This document shows positions 1-8,275 of a stretch of DNA of 22,500 nt, piece by piece (position 1 is the first letter of the stretch; every line of letters starts with the position of its first letter). Source of the stretch: Trachelipus rathkii (taxonomy: Eukaryota > Arthropoda > Malacostraca > Isopoda > Trachelipodidae). Location of the stretch: the NCBI GenBank assembly GCA_015478945.1, contig JABUQX010038970.1, forward strand, positions 7,501 to 30,000. Direction: 5' to 3'. The notes beneath the pieces were generated by a model, which was not told where the DNA came from, did not search any database, and worked only from the letters and a program-made list of their open reading frames with translations. The position numbers were made by a program, and so were the translations under genes.

Positions 1-1610
1 AAAGTTATTTCAAAGGAAATAAAAGAGTATGTGAAGAATTTTTATGAGTCGGATGATGTTAGCAGAATCTGTCCTAGTAGAAAGGATTACATAAGCATGT
101 GGACTGAAGAAACAGGAAAGAAAGAGAATGTTCAAAAGAGATTAGTTTTATTAAGTTTGAAAGAGGCATATAACCTTTACAAAGAAAATTCCAAACTCTC
201 AAATATAGGTTTCTCTACCTTCGCCAGTTAAGACCAAAAAATTGTGTTTTGGCTCTACCTGCAGGAATCCATTCAGTATGTGTCTGTATCTACCACCAAA
301 ATACGAAGCTTCAAATTTCTGCAATGGGAATAAAGGATATTGACTACAAATTATTAATTGCGAAAAGTGTCTGCAGTATAGAGAACAGAGATTGGATGAT
401 GAACAATTGGCCAAGTGTCCTAGAGTAGAAAGTGTCAAAACCTTTCTGAATGTCTTAGAACCATTGACGACTAGCGAAGAATTCAAATATATCCAGTGGA
501 TCAGTACTGACAGTGCACTCTAATCAAAGTTTTGGAATCTTCTGAAGATTTCATAACTTCTTTGTGTCAGAAAATTCTGAAGTTAACAAGATACCACTTT
601 GTTGCAAAAACGCAAAGTTAGTTTATAAAAAAATTAAAAAACAATATAAACAGTGAAAAGGTGATTATTCTTGGAGATTTCTCAGAGAATTACACATTCA
701 TAGTACAATATGCCATCCAAGGTTTTCATTATGAAAACGCCCAATCTACTATTCATCATTTGTTCTATACTATAAGGATATATCTAATAATGAACTAATT
801 CATAAAAGTTATTGCGTCTTGTCTCCAGACACAAAACATTGAACAGCATTGGGCTTATACCTTCTTGTGTAATTTAATCCCTAAGATTAAAGAAAAATGT
901 GCAAAAATTAAAAAATCAATACTTTACAGATGGATATGCGAGTCAGTACAAGAACAAATTTTATGTTATTAAAATCTGTAACCACCTTTAAAATTTTGGA
1001 ATTAAGTGTGAATGACACTTTTTTTTGCAACATATCATGAAAAGAGTGATTGTGATGGTATTGGTGGCATAATAAAAAGAGCAGCAGCTAAAGCTAGTTT
1101 ACAAAGAACAATTGATAATCAAATTTTATCTTCTGAAGACCTGTATCTATATTATACGCAAGATTTGAGTACAATATAATTTATTTTCATCAAAAAAGAA
1201 AAATATTAGAAATGAAAGGAAATTTATTGAAAGAAAGATTCAAACGTGCTGTAAACATCGCAGGCACTCAAAATTTTCACAGGTTTGTGCCAGTAATTGA
1301 AAAAAAATGGAGTTTTCGAATTGTCCGGTGACGCCATTGGAGAAAAAAGGAATATAATAAAGAAAGATAACAAAAGTAAACATGAAGGTCATGTGTATCC
1401 AATAGTTGGGGATTATGTTAAATGCTCATACACTCATAGTAAATGGATAGAAATGAGTTTATCTTATGATGGACAGTTTGAAGATTTTGAAGTTGATTTT
1501 TTGCATCCTAGTGGCATTATGATTATTATTATTTCCCTAAACCTGTAGATCGGTGCCACATTACAATTGAAAATATACATGCAATCATGGGTAATCCTTT
1601 ATTAAAGGCT
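1..1610 (+). pseudogene. Decayed gene of a dispersed, uncharacterised transposase-like animal family (5' end outside window)
   Basis: Conceptual translation in shifting frames gives a collinear relic of a family I recognise as a multi-copy 'uncharacterized protein' in many invertebrate genomes. Pieces in order: 1-228 frame 1 (KDYIS, QKRL, LKEAYNLY, IGFSTFAS); 228-about 400 frame 3 (LRPKNCVL, HSVCVCIYHQN, SVCSIENRD); 398-520 frame 2 (LAKCPR, FKYIQWISTDS); about 640-780 frame 1 (VIILGDFSENY, IQGFHYEN, STIHH); 908-980 frame 2 (YFTDGYASQYKNK); 1021-1180 frame 1 (FFATYHEK, CDGIGGIIKRA, ASLQR); 1200-1300 a weak stretch (RFVPVIEKK); 1297-1548 (VGDYVKCSY, FLHPSG); then PVDRCHITIENI by 1585. At least six frameshifts and several stops (TAA at 521 among them) make it dead. 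The conserved aspartates in GDFSENY, FTDG and CDGIGG could be a DDE/D-type catalytic set, which is my inference. Function of the family is unknown to me. No terminal inverted repeats could be assigned. Confidence 0.72.
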
Positions 1611-2299
1611 GCAACGTTAATGTTTTAATACTCCTTCTCTAAGCTTATCTCACAGAAATATACGTTCCTTACGAAGTTACATGAACTTTCATATGTTATA
1701 TAATTGTAATTTATAAATATACACAAATAATAAATGATACTTTTTTAGCCGTTAACAAATAACCATCTTATGAAAATATAATTTGTAAAACAAGTAAGTA
1801 AAAAATTATTTGATATAATAATTATGCAGTATATGAGAATTATGCAATAAATTGTGGGTATTTTTTGGTTAATAATTTACAACTGTTAATGCTTGATAAA
1901 ACACATTTTTATTTCCTTATTATATTAAGGAAACTGAAGGTTTAAAAAATAAATAAAGGCATTGATATCAATACACTTGGGGGGAAAGGGGCAAATGAAA
2001 TATACCAAACCTTGTCAATCTCTTAAAAAAAGTATATAGATGAATATAATTAGTACCAGTAGATTCGTCTAGTCATACAGATTCCAAATATATATACTTT
2101 TATTGGGTTATGTTGAAACCTAAGGGAGTTATGGGACTTCAAAAAAAAAAAAAGCAAAAAAATTTCGCCACCACTAACTCCAAAACTATTATTGGTCATA
2201 GGAAGTTGATTTTTGGACCACTTAAATAGATCCTCAACTCCAATTTTTATTAACATCGAAAAGGGTGTTTCTTTTTGTCGTGATCTCTCTGAGAATGCC

Positions 2300-2300
<1 letters not shown>
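1611..2300. other. AT-rich intergenic DNA, no gene seen
   Basis: Short A and T runs, for example around 2140-2162, and no coding similarity in any frame. The short open frames here have AT-rich low-complexity translations and no recognisable domains. It separates the transposase-like relic from the Gypsy element. Confidence 0.6.
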
Positions 2301-2353
<53 letters not shown>

Positions 2354-2407
2354 GTATTTATAATATTGTTTCTATATATAATATTATATATATAGATATT
2401 ATATTTA

Positions 2408-2443
<36 letters not shown>
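2301..2443. repeat. (TA)n microsatellite, interrupted
   Basis: A nearly pure TA run from 2301 to about 2342, then a TA-rich stretch with short interruptions, then a second pure run ending near 2443. It abuts the first base of homology between the two Gypsy LTRs (2447), so the true start of the 5' LTR lies inside it. The sequence after the 3' LTR is also TATATATA, which fits insertion of the retrotransposon into a TA-rich target. Confidence 0.92.
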
Positions 2444-2447
<4 letters not shown>

Positions 2448-3278
2448 ACTATTATTTTGATTTTAAAATATTTAATTAGCCTTGGTAAATGAATTATTGA
2501 AAATGGCTTTATCTCGCAAAAAAAAAACACTGGAATATATATTACATATTTTACTTTTTTAAATTAAGTTTGTATTCATAAATTGATATTAAATATAATA
2601 TTTATTATTAATGTTAAATTTAAAATATCTTTATATATAAAATTGTTAAGTAAAATGTATTATAATTTGCTTAAAAAAATAGAAAATAACATTATATAGA
2701 AAAGTTATTCCAACGAAAGGTTTTCTGTTTTAAATTACATTTTTCTAAGTTGTTTTTATTATCGGAAATGAAAAGCAGATTTGCTTGTAAGCTCTTTATT
2801 TGTATTTACATTCTAATATATACTAAATAATTTAAAATAATGTGTATTATGATGTTTTATAGCATTTTTCACAATGTTATGTACTTTAGTTATTAAAAAT
2901 AGCTTAATTATTGATGAATATCTGTAGTTTACGATTTGCGTGCGTTAAATATCTCCAACTTTGTCTCCCATAATTGAGGAGAACATAAAATTAAAAGTAC
3001 CAAAAATCGTAGGTGTGCAAAAAGTTTTATGACAAAGTTGAAAATATTGTAATTAAAGTTTAACTGCACGTGTGCGAAATTGTTAAATACATTTAAAAGT
3101 GTTTTAATAAATTCATTCTATCCAATTACATATTCGAGTTCTATTACATCTACGAGAGAGAGAGAGAAAAAAACCTTCAAGATAACTATTACAGTGACCA
3201 GTAAAGCAGAGGAACAAGCAGCAGAAGAAGAAGAGATGACTACAAACTCTCTACAATTACAAAGAACTGTTTGCCGGG

Positions 3279-3478
3279 CAAGAAGAAGAAGAAGAAGAAG
3301 AAGAAGAAGAAGAAGAAGAAGAAGAAGAAGAAGAAGAAGAAGAAGAAGAAGAAGAAGAAGAAGAAGAAGAAGAAGAAGAAGAGAAGAAGAAGAAGAAGAA
3401 AAAGAAGAAGAAGAAGAAGAAGAAGAAGAAGAAGAAGAAGAAGAAGAAGAAGAAGAAGAAGAAGAAGAAGAAGAAGAA
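3279..3478. repeat. (AAG)n trinucleotide expansion inside the 5' LTR
   Basis: About 200 bp of AAG/AGA/GAA repeat with a one-base phase slip near 3381 and one or two A-for-G interruptions near 3401. All three frames on both strands stay open, giving poly-R/poly-E, poly-K/poly-R and poly-S/poly-L translations; these are repeat artefacts and not proteins. The same place in the 3' LTR (about 9985-10001) has only about three units, so the expansion arose after insertion. Confidence 0.95.
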
Positions 3479-3524
3479 CTCCCAGCACTCTCTGCTCCGA
3501 CGTACAAAGAGACTTTCCCGCTAT

Positions 3525-3565
3525 GGCTTACAAAGAAGCCAAGCTCTTCCGCCTACAAAGAAGCC
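3525..3565 (+). repeat. ACAAAG-loop hairpin repeats in the 5' LTR
   Basis: GGCTTACAAAGAAGCC (3525-3540) is a perfect 5-bp stem (GGCTT/AAGCC) around ACAAAG. It is followed by GCCTACAAAGAAGCC (3551-3565) and by more diverged relatives with the spacing roughly kept up to about 3620. The 3' LTR carries a longer series of the same module. These are local sub-repeats of the putative R/U5 part of the LTR. Confidence 0.65.
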
Positions 3566-3718
3566 TAGTTCCTTTGCCTGCACAGAGGCCGAGCTGTTCC
3601 TCCTACATAGAGGCCGATCTCGCTTCCGCTTGCAAACCCCGGGACTACAGAATTGGTGACTACAAAATGTGAGGTGGAGGAGAAAAGAAATAACTCTCCC
3701 AGCACTCCTGCCACTTCA

Positions 3719-3736
3719 TAATTGATGACCCTAGAA
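3719..3736 (+). promoter_or_regulatory. Primer-binding-site-like sequence of the Gypsy element
   Basis: Directly after the terminal CA of the 5' LTR comes TAATTGATGACCCTAGAA. Retroelement PBSs normally begin TGG within a few bases of the LTR and pair with a tRNA 3' end. Here TGATGACCC reads as TGGTGACCC with one G-to-A change. The tRNA primer cannot be named from this. A related sequence, AATTGGTGAC, lies 69 bp upstream at 3651-3660 inside the LTR. Confidence 0.5.
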
Positions 3737-3770
3737 GTTGAACACCAACTCTCTTCAGCAGCAGTTCATG

Positions 3771-3857
3771 TCTCTCCTACGCTTCTGCAAGCAACTGTCT
3801 CTCTCCTACGGTGCTACAAGCAGCAGTTTCTCTCCTACGGTGACGCAAGCATAACAC
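3771..3857 (+). repeat. 29-bp tandem repeat in the Gypsy leader
   Basis: Three imperfect copies begin TCTCTCCTACG at 3771, 3800 and 3829, each followed by a GCAAGCA or ACAAGCA segment. They fill the untranslated leader just before the gag ATG at 3879. Confidence 0.75.
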
Positions 3858-3878
3858 CGCTTACTGAGGTAGGAAAAG

Positions 3879-4689
3879 ATGGTTTCTGACGATGAAGAGA
3901 CGCAGCGACCCCCAGCAGAAGAAGGTGAGAACATCGCCGGGATCGAGGTTAAACCTCCTGTGTTTTCCGAGGCTTCCATCCCAACCTGGTTCAGAGTCTT
4001 TGAGGCACAGTTTCATCTTAGCAAAATAACCTCGGAAAACACGAAGGACTTCCACGCTCTCTCCCAGCTCCCAACAGATGTCGTGGATCGTATTCCCTCT
4101 GCAGAACTCGATGCTCAGGCATTCACTCCGCTGAAGCCTGCAATCATTACCATCTGCGAGAAGAGCAAGACTGAATTATTCAACGAATTTATGTCTAAAC
4201 AAGCTTACAGTGATAAGCCTTTCATTCATCTGCGAGAAATTCTTCGTTATGGTACCAAATTGGAAAATTGGAGAAGACATCATCCGAAGGCAGTTTTTGA
4301 AAACTCTTCCAGCCAACATTCGACCAACTGTAGCTGCGCAAACAGCACTTAGCCTTGAACAAATTGGAGAGCTAGCTAGCAATCTAGTTGTTCTGGTATC
4401 ATCCGCTCCTGTTATGGCAGTGTCCACAGCAACGACTACACAAGCTGCTACCTTAGCAGCAGCGGCAAAAACAATAATAACAACACCTTTAGCTACAGAA
4501 ATACCTCCAGGACTTCCTCCATATAGTCACAACCAAATATTCCACGTCTGCAGAGCTCACATTTATTTCGCTCAACAGGCAAGGACATGCAGGGCATGGT
4601 GCAAGTGGCCGGATAAGTCTAACGTTCATGTGCAGCCCTCGCCTCATCCATCTTCTAGAGCTCCTTCTGTTGCCCCAGCGGAAAACTAG
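3879..4689 (+). pseudogene. gag: Gypsy gag (capsid-type) with one frameshift
   Basis: Gag forms the particle that packages retrotransposon RNA in the cytoplasm. The reading frame starts at ATG 3879 in good context (AAAAGATGG) with an acidic, proline-rich head (SDDEETQRPP), then the capsid-like stretch typical of arthropod Gypsy elements (PPVFSEASIPTWFRVFEAQF), continuing in frame to about 4245. A single frameshift near 4245 moves the ORF to frame 1, where IGEDIIRRQFLKTLPANIRP and QTALSLEQIGELA continue the domain to the TAG at 4687. The usual CCHC zinc knuckle is absent. The C-terminal part instead shows C-x2-H-x9-C-x3-C (C at 4549, H at 4558, C at 4588, C at 4600) followed by W, a pattern I recall from arthropod Gypsy Gag proteins. 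The protease begins directly downstream. Confidence 0.78.
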
Positions 4690-5080
4690 AAGAGCGAGCT
4701 GATTGATGCGCTATAATCAGTTCGCAACTAACTATCAACATCACAATACTCGGCGCAAATACTCTCCTCTTATTGGACACCGGCTCCTCCGTCTCGAGCC
4801 TACTTTCTTCAATAGGTAACCAACATGACCCTATTTCCAACTGATGTCAATTGTTCCGAGGCCAATGGCTCGCCCATCAAGTGTCATAGTGAAACAGCGA
4901 CATATATAATGATCAAAGAGCTTCTTCGAGAATTTAACTGGATTTTCATTGTAGCTGATATCAAAATGTCAATATTGGGTATTGATTTTCTATATCATTA
5001 CAACTTAATCATCGATTGTGGGAAGAAAACTCTGCAAGACACAAATGCATATCTTCTAGCACCTCTTCCACTCCTCTCGG
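4690..5080 (+). pseudogene. Gypsy aspartic protease, frameshifted
   Basis: Retropepsin-like protease that would process the Gag-Pol polyprotein. The active-site motif LLLDTGSSVSSL is readable in frame 3, with the catalytic Asp codon at 4776-4778 and the preceding strand INITILGAN around 4734-4760. A frameshift near 4825 moves the reading to frame 1, where LLREFNWIFIVADIKM and ILGIDFLYHYNLIIDC give the second half and the ILG-DFL hallmark near the C-terminus of this family. The size fits a Gypsy protease of roughly 110-130 residues. It is inactive as it stands because of the frameshift. Just after 5065 the sequence jumps into the middle of the reverse transcriptase. Confidence 0.75.
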
Positions 5081-5565
5081 CCGTTTGACTACGTTTCTAT
5101 GCTGTTTGGTTTGAAAAATGCTAGCCCTACATTTCAACGCATAATGGACTCCATTTTTCGACATATTCCGTTTACTTGCATCTATCTAGATGACTTGGTA
5201 ATTTTTTCATCAACATGAAGAACCTCTCAAGGCAGTTTTCAAGCTTCTTCAGGAAAATTCTTTCAAAATCTCCTTAGAAAAATTTGAATTTTTCTAGTCA
5301 TCTCTCAAATACTTGGGATATCATATATCTTTAGATGGATTTTTCCTCTTTCAGAAAAGATGTCCGAAATTTCCAAGTATCCTCTTCCTCGAGATTCAGC
5401 AGCTCTTAGAAGTTTATTGGGAATGACAGGATACTATCGCCGTTTCATTTCTTGTTTTGCAAAACTTGTCTTTCCTTTATCAGAAAAAGCAAAATATCAT
5501 CCAAAAGATAAGTCCTTACGTGGACCACAGAAGAAGAAAACTCCTTCATTGAAATCAAGAATCAA
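5080..5565 (+). pseudogene. Gypsy reverse transcriptase, N-terminal half deleted
   Basis: The reverse transcriptase copies element RNA into DNA. Translation picks up at PFDYVSMLFGLKNASPTFQR (5081 on, frame 2), which is the block just before the catalytic loop, then gives YLDDLVIFS (5183-5209) with the YxDD aspartates intact. A frameshift with TGA follows at about 5216. The next frame reads KAVFKLLQENSFKISLEK and SSLKYLGYHISLDG with an in-frame TAG at about 5297. Frame 2 then resumes with SKYPLP and LRSLLGMTGYYRRFISCFAK, the conserved thumb/connection region. The fingers and first palm block, including the first catalytic Asp, are absent: protease sequence is joined to RT block 4 around 5065-5085. 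That implies an internal deletion of several hundred bases. It cannot be active. Confidence 0.8.
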
Positions 5566-6082
5566 TTACAAAACGGAACAACTCTTCCTTTTTCTTTGCC
5601 GGATGTTACCCTTCTTCAACTTGTCATAGATAGCAGCCAGACTTCTATAGGAGCAGCCCTTCATCAGATGGTTGATGAACAGCAAAAAGCTATCAGAACA
5701 GCAAGGAAAATACTCAGCTTTCGAACGTGAACTTCTAACAACCTACTATTTTGTTTTTCACTTCAAGCATATGTTAGAGCGAAGGAATATCATCTTGTGC
5801 ATTGATCACAAACTTCTCGTCTCAGCTTTCTACGGTAGGAATCAAATCAAAAGTAATCGGCAGCAACAGCATCTTTCTGTCTTAACAGAATATGTCTCTT
5901 CAATGACCTATTTTAGTGGTGCAGATGACATTGTGGCAGATGCTTTTTCCCGGATATCCTCGGTAACAGTAGATGCCTTCAATTTACCTGCCATCGCCAT
6001 TCTTCAATCAACGAATGAAGAAGCTGCCACTTTTCAGCAGCGTCTTGATTCTTATACCCTACAAGATAATCTTCAAGTATGA
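5565..6082 (+). pseudogene. Gypsy RNase H domain, frameshifted
   Basis: RNase H removes template RNA during reverse transcription. Frame 1 gives SLPDVTLLQLVIDSSQTSIG (Asp at 5629-5631, first acidic residue) and GAALHQM. After a frameshift near 5690 frame 2 carries QGKYSAFERELLTTYYFVFH (catalytic Glu of the FERELL motif), IILCIDHKLLVSAF (next Asp) and FSGADDIVADAFSRI at the domain end. The D-E-D residues of a Gypsy RNase H are therefore all still readable, although in two frames. The frame-2 part continues into the integrase through one in-frame TGA at 6080-6082. Confidence 0.8.
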
Positions 6083-6903
6083 TGTGATACGTCATCAGCT
6101 TTTCTAAGACCATTTTTGCCAAAACCTTGTCGTGAACAAATCTTCAACAATTTTCATCAGATGTCTAATCCTGGAGTTAAGGCTTCTCTGCGTCTTATCA
6201 AGAATAGATATTTCTATCTTAACATGGATCATGACATCAGAATTTTGGTTCACTCTTGTCAGCAGTGCAAACTTTCAAAGATCCAACGACATACTGTAAT
6301 AAATCACCTATTACTCCCATGGAAATCCCATCAGATCGTTTTGAAATAGTACATATCGACATCTTGGAACCTCCATCCTCCAAGATTGATATTTCAGCTC
6401 CAGCCTTTAGATATCTACTCACTTGCATTGACAAGAACACTAAGTGGACAGAAGCAATTCCTTTAGAAAATTGACAGCTACCACCTCTTCATCCCTCCAG
6501 TGTTTCATCATACATTCCTGCCGAACTTCAAACCTATATACATGTCTTTCTTCCTGTCAATAGCATTCGGAAGAGTTTGGAAGCACCTTATTCTGGCCCT
6601 TACAAGGTTCTTCAAAATGTGGACCGCTGCTACAAGATACAGTTTCCTGATGGACGGACGGATGTCGTTTCGATTACTCCTTTGAAGCCTGCCATACTCC
6701 CTTCGCCTTCGCAGATGGTTCCTTTACCGGCGGGTAATTCGCCTTCCCAGATGGTTCCCTTACCGGCGGGTAATCGCCTTCGCAGATGGTTCCTCAATCG
6801 GATGATGATTCGCCGAAACAAACGGTCACTGTCATCTACTGACCAGTTGAAACCAGCTTTAGAATTTCGACGTAATACAGTTAGAAAAGGGCTTTTTCAT
6901 TAG
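6083..6903 (+). pseudogene. Gypsy integrase: zinc finger, core start and C-terminal domain, with the core middle deleted
   Basis: Integrase would insert the cDNA. The N-terminal HHCC finger reads FHQMSNPGVKASLRLIKNRY then HSCQQC; the first His (6155) and both Cys (6257, 6266) remain but the second His is Asn (6167). A frameshift near 6275-6300 leads to frame 1, where FEIVHIDILEP holds the first catalytic Asp (6358-6360) and LLTCIDKNTKWTEAIP follows to about 6472. The sequence then jumps, around 6510, to TYIHVFLPVNSIRK and PYSGPYKVLQ, the C-terminal SH3-like region, ending ITPLKPA. The core segment with the second Asp and the Glu is missing, so a deletion of a few hundred bases is inferred. 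The tail after 6703 is a 36-bp tandem repeat, and the frame ends at 6903. Confidence 0.8.
6703..6801 (+). repeat. 36-bp tandem repeat in the tail of the pol frame
   Basis: Two full 36-bp copies, 6703-6738 and 6739-6774, encode SPSQMVPLPAGN twice. A third partial copy (6775 to about 6801) has lost one T, which shifts its frame. Reading the third copy in its own phase continues SPSQMVPQSDDD, so the duplication was in frame before the base was lost. Confidence 0.85.
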
Positions 6904-7056
6904 TGAATATGTATAGAGAAGGACTTGGTGTGATGTAGATGGTCTCTTCTTGAAGTCCCCCTATATAAGTAAATGATGAGAGTTTAAAAGTTTTGTAGTT
7001 CACAACTAAGACAGTGACGAAATAACCCACTGGATTTACTTATCTCTTTAAAGGGC
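6904..7056 (+). other. 3' internal noncoding part of the Gypsy element, left of the fold-back insertion
   Basis: Sequence between the end of the pol frame and the fold-back element. It includes a TATA-like CTATATAAG at 6961-6969 and no coding similarity. An alternative reading is a separate LTR start at TGTGATGTAG near 6929, but no second copy of that sequence was found in the window. Confidence 0.4.
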
Positions 7057-8275
7057 AAGTACCTCAGGACTTTGTGTTCTATATCATAAAAAGATAAGTG
7101 TGAAACCGAGAGTTTCATTTTACTAAAGGGCTAGTTCCAATTTTGAGCTGGGGCTGATCCCCACTTTCAGCCCCACCTAAAAATGGACATGAAATTCGGA
7201 ATATTCAGCCGATTTTGACTATATAAACACCAAAATGTAGCATTTTCTGCCCTCTAAAATATTGTTTTCCGGTGTTTTTCTGTGTCTGTAGTCATTCTTT
7301 CAGAATTTTCAAATTTTCAAAACCCATGTTTTTGACATTCTTCGAATCAACTTCCAGAAATTTTTTTCAAAATGACTTCAAACTTGAAATATGCATAGAT
7401 AGGTCCATTATATAAAAAAGTATGGAAGTACTTTTTCGATTTTTTGAGTTTGTGCTCAGCGTTGTCCTTTCCAACCCACTTTTTTTGATTTGAAATGAAA
7501 ATTGCGATATCTATCATTAGTCCTCTTGCTCTTGTTTGCTTTAATTCGTCTATTTTTTTTTTCTTGTCCGATCAAAGTCAAATTTTCAGGGCTTGTATAA
7601 TGGGGGATGAATTTTTTTTTTAACTTGTTAAATATATTGAGTTTAGTCGATAGAATTTTTTAAAAAATTTTAAAAACTTTTTTTTTGAAAGTTTGTTCCA
7701 AGAACAAATCCAAACCTAATGCATATACAAAGAAATTATCTAAGTAAAAAATGTGCCTCTCTCCTGACCACATAAATCCTGAAAATTTCATTCACTTCGC
7801 CTAAACAGAAAAAAAATTATCGCAATTTTTCATTTAAAAATTTAAAAAAAAGTGGGTTTGGAAATTGGACAACGCTGAGCACAAAACTCAAAAAATCGAA
7901 AAAGTACTTCCATACTTTTTTAAATAATGGACCTATCTATGCATATTTCAAGTTTGAAGTCATTATGGAAAAAATTCTGGAAGTTGATTCGAAGAATGTC
8001 ATAAACATGGGTTTTGAAAATTAGAAAATTCTGAAAGAATGACTACAGAAACAAAAAACCGTAAAAAAAACGTTTTAGAGGGCAAAAAAAGCTACATTTT
8101 GATGTTTACATAGTCAAAATCGGCTGAAAATTCCGAATTTTATGTCCATTTTTAGGTGGGGCTGAAAATGGGGATCAGCCCCAGCTCAAAATTGGAACTA
8201 GCCCTTTAGTAAAATGAAACTCTCGGTTTCACACTTATCTTTTTATGATATAGGACACAAAGTCCTGAGGTACTT
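7057..8275. mobile_element. Fold-back (long inverted repeat) element nested in the Gypsy element
   Basis: The outermost 440-450 bases are reverse complements of each other: the left arm begins AAGTACCTCAGGACTTTGTG (7057-7076) and the right arm ends with its complement at 8256-8275. Pairing runs with only scattered mismatches, roughly nine of ten bases by eye, to about 7497 on the left and 7828 on the right. The middle (7498-7827) shows further weaker pairing, for example TCCTGAAAATTT on the right against AAATTTTCAGGGC on the left, with deletions. There is no ORF of note, so it would be non-autonomous. No target-site duplication is obvious; TACTTAT occurs at 7037-7043 and 8271-8277 but does not sit cleanly at both ends. 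Confidence 0.85.
7149..7175 (+). repeat. Local hairpin inside each fold-back arm
   Basis: TGGGGCTGA and TCAGCCCCA form a 9-bp stem around a 9-base loop. The mirrored copy near 8157-8184 in the other arm has the same structure, so each arm can fold on itself as well as on its partner. Confidence 0.75.

Larger units (their letters stand above)
2436..3718 (+). repeat. 5' LTR of the Gypsy element
   Basis: From 2447 the sequence is collinear with 8922-10326. Shared blocks include the start AACTATTATTTTGATTTTAA, the block around GGTTTTCTGTT, the block around GTGCAAAAAGTTTTATGAC, and the 3' end CTCTCCCAGCAC...CTTCA. Homology stops at CA 3717-3718, immediately before a PBS-like sequence. Many substitutions separate the copies, so the insertion is old. 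Relative to the 3' LTR this copy lacks the long (TA)n near the middle and carries a huge (AAG)n expansion (3279-3478). The exact first base is uncertain because the start lies in (TA)n. Confidence 0.8.

Noticed and set aside
3080..3672. Large plus- and minus-strand open frames of poly-Arg/Glu, poly-Lys, poly-Ser/Leu and poly-Phe
   Set aside because: They are produced by the (AAG)n tract, which lacks stop codons in any frame. They lie in an LTR and differ from the matching place in the other LTR.
6929..7056. TGTGATGTAG with downstream TATA box as the start of a 3' LTR
   Set aside because: No matching copy exists at the left side of the element. The TG after the polypurine tract at 8911 fits the LTR pair much better.
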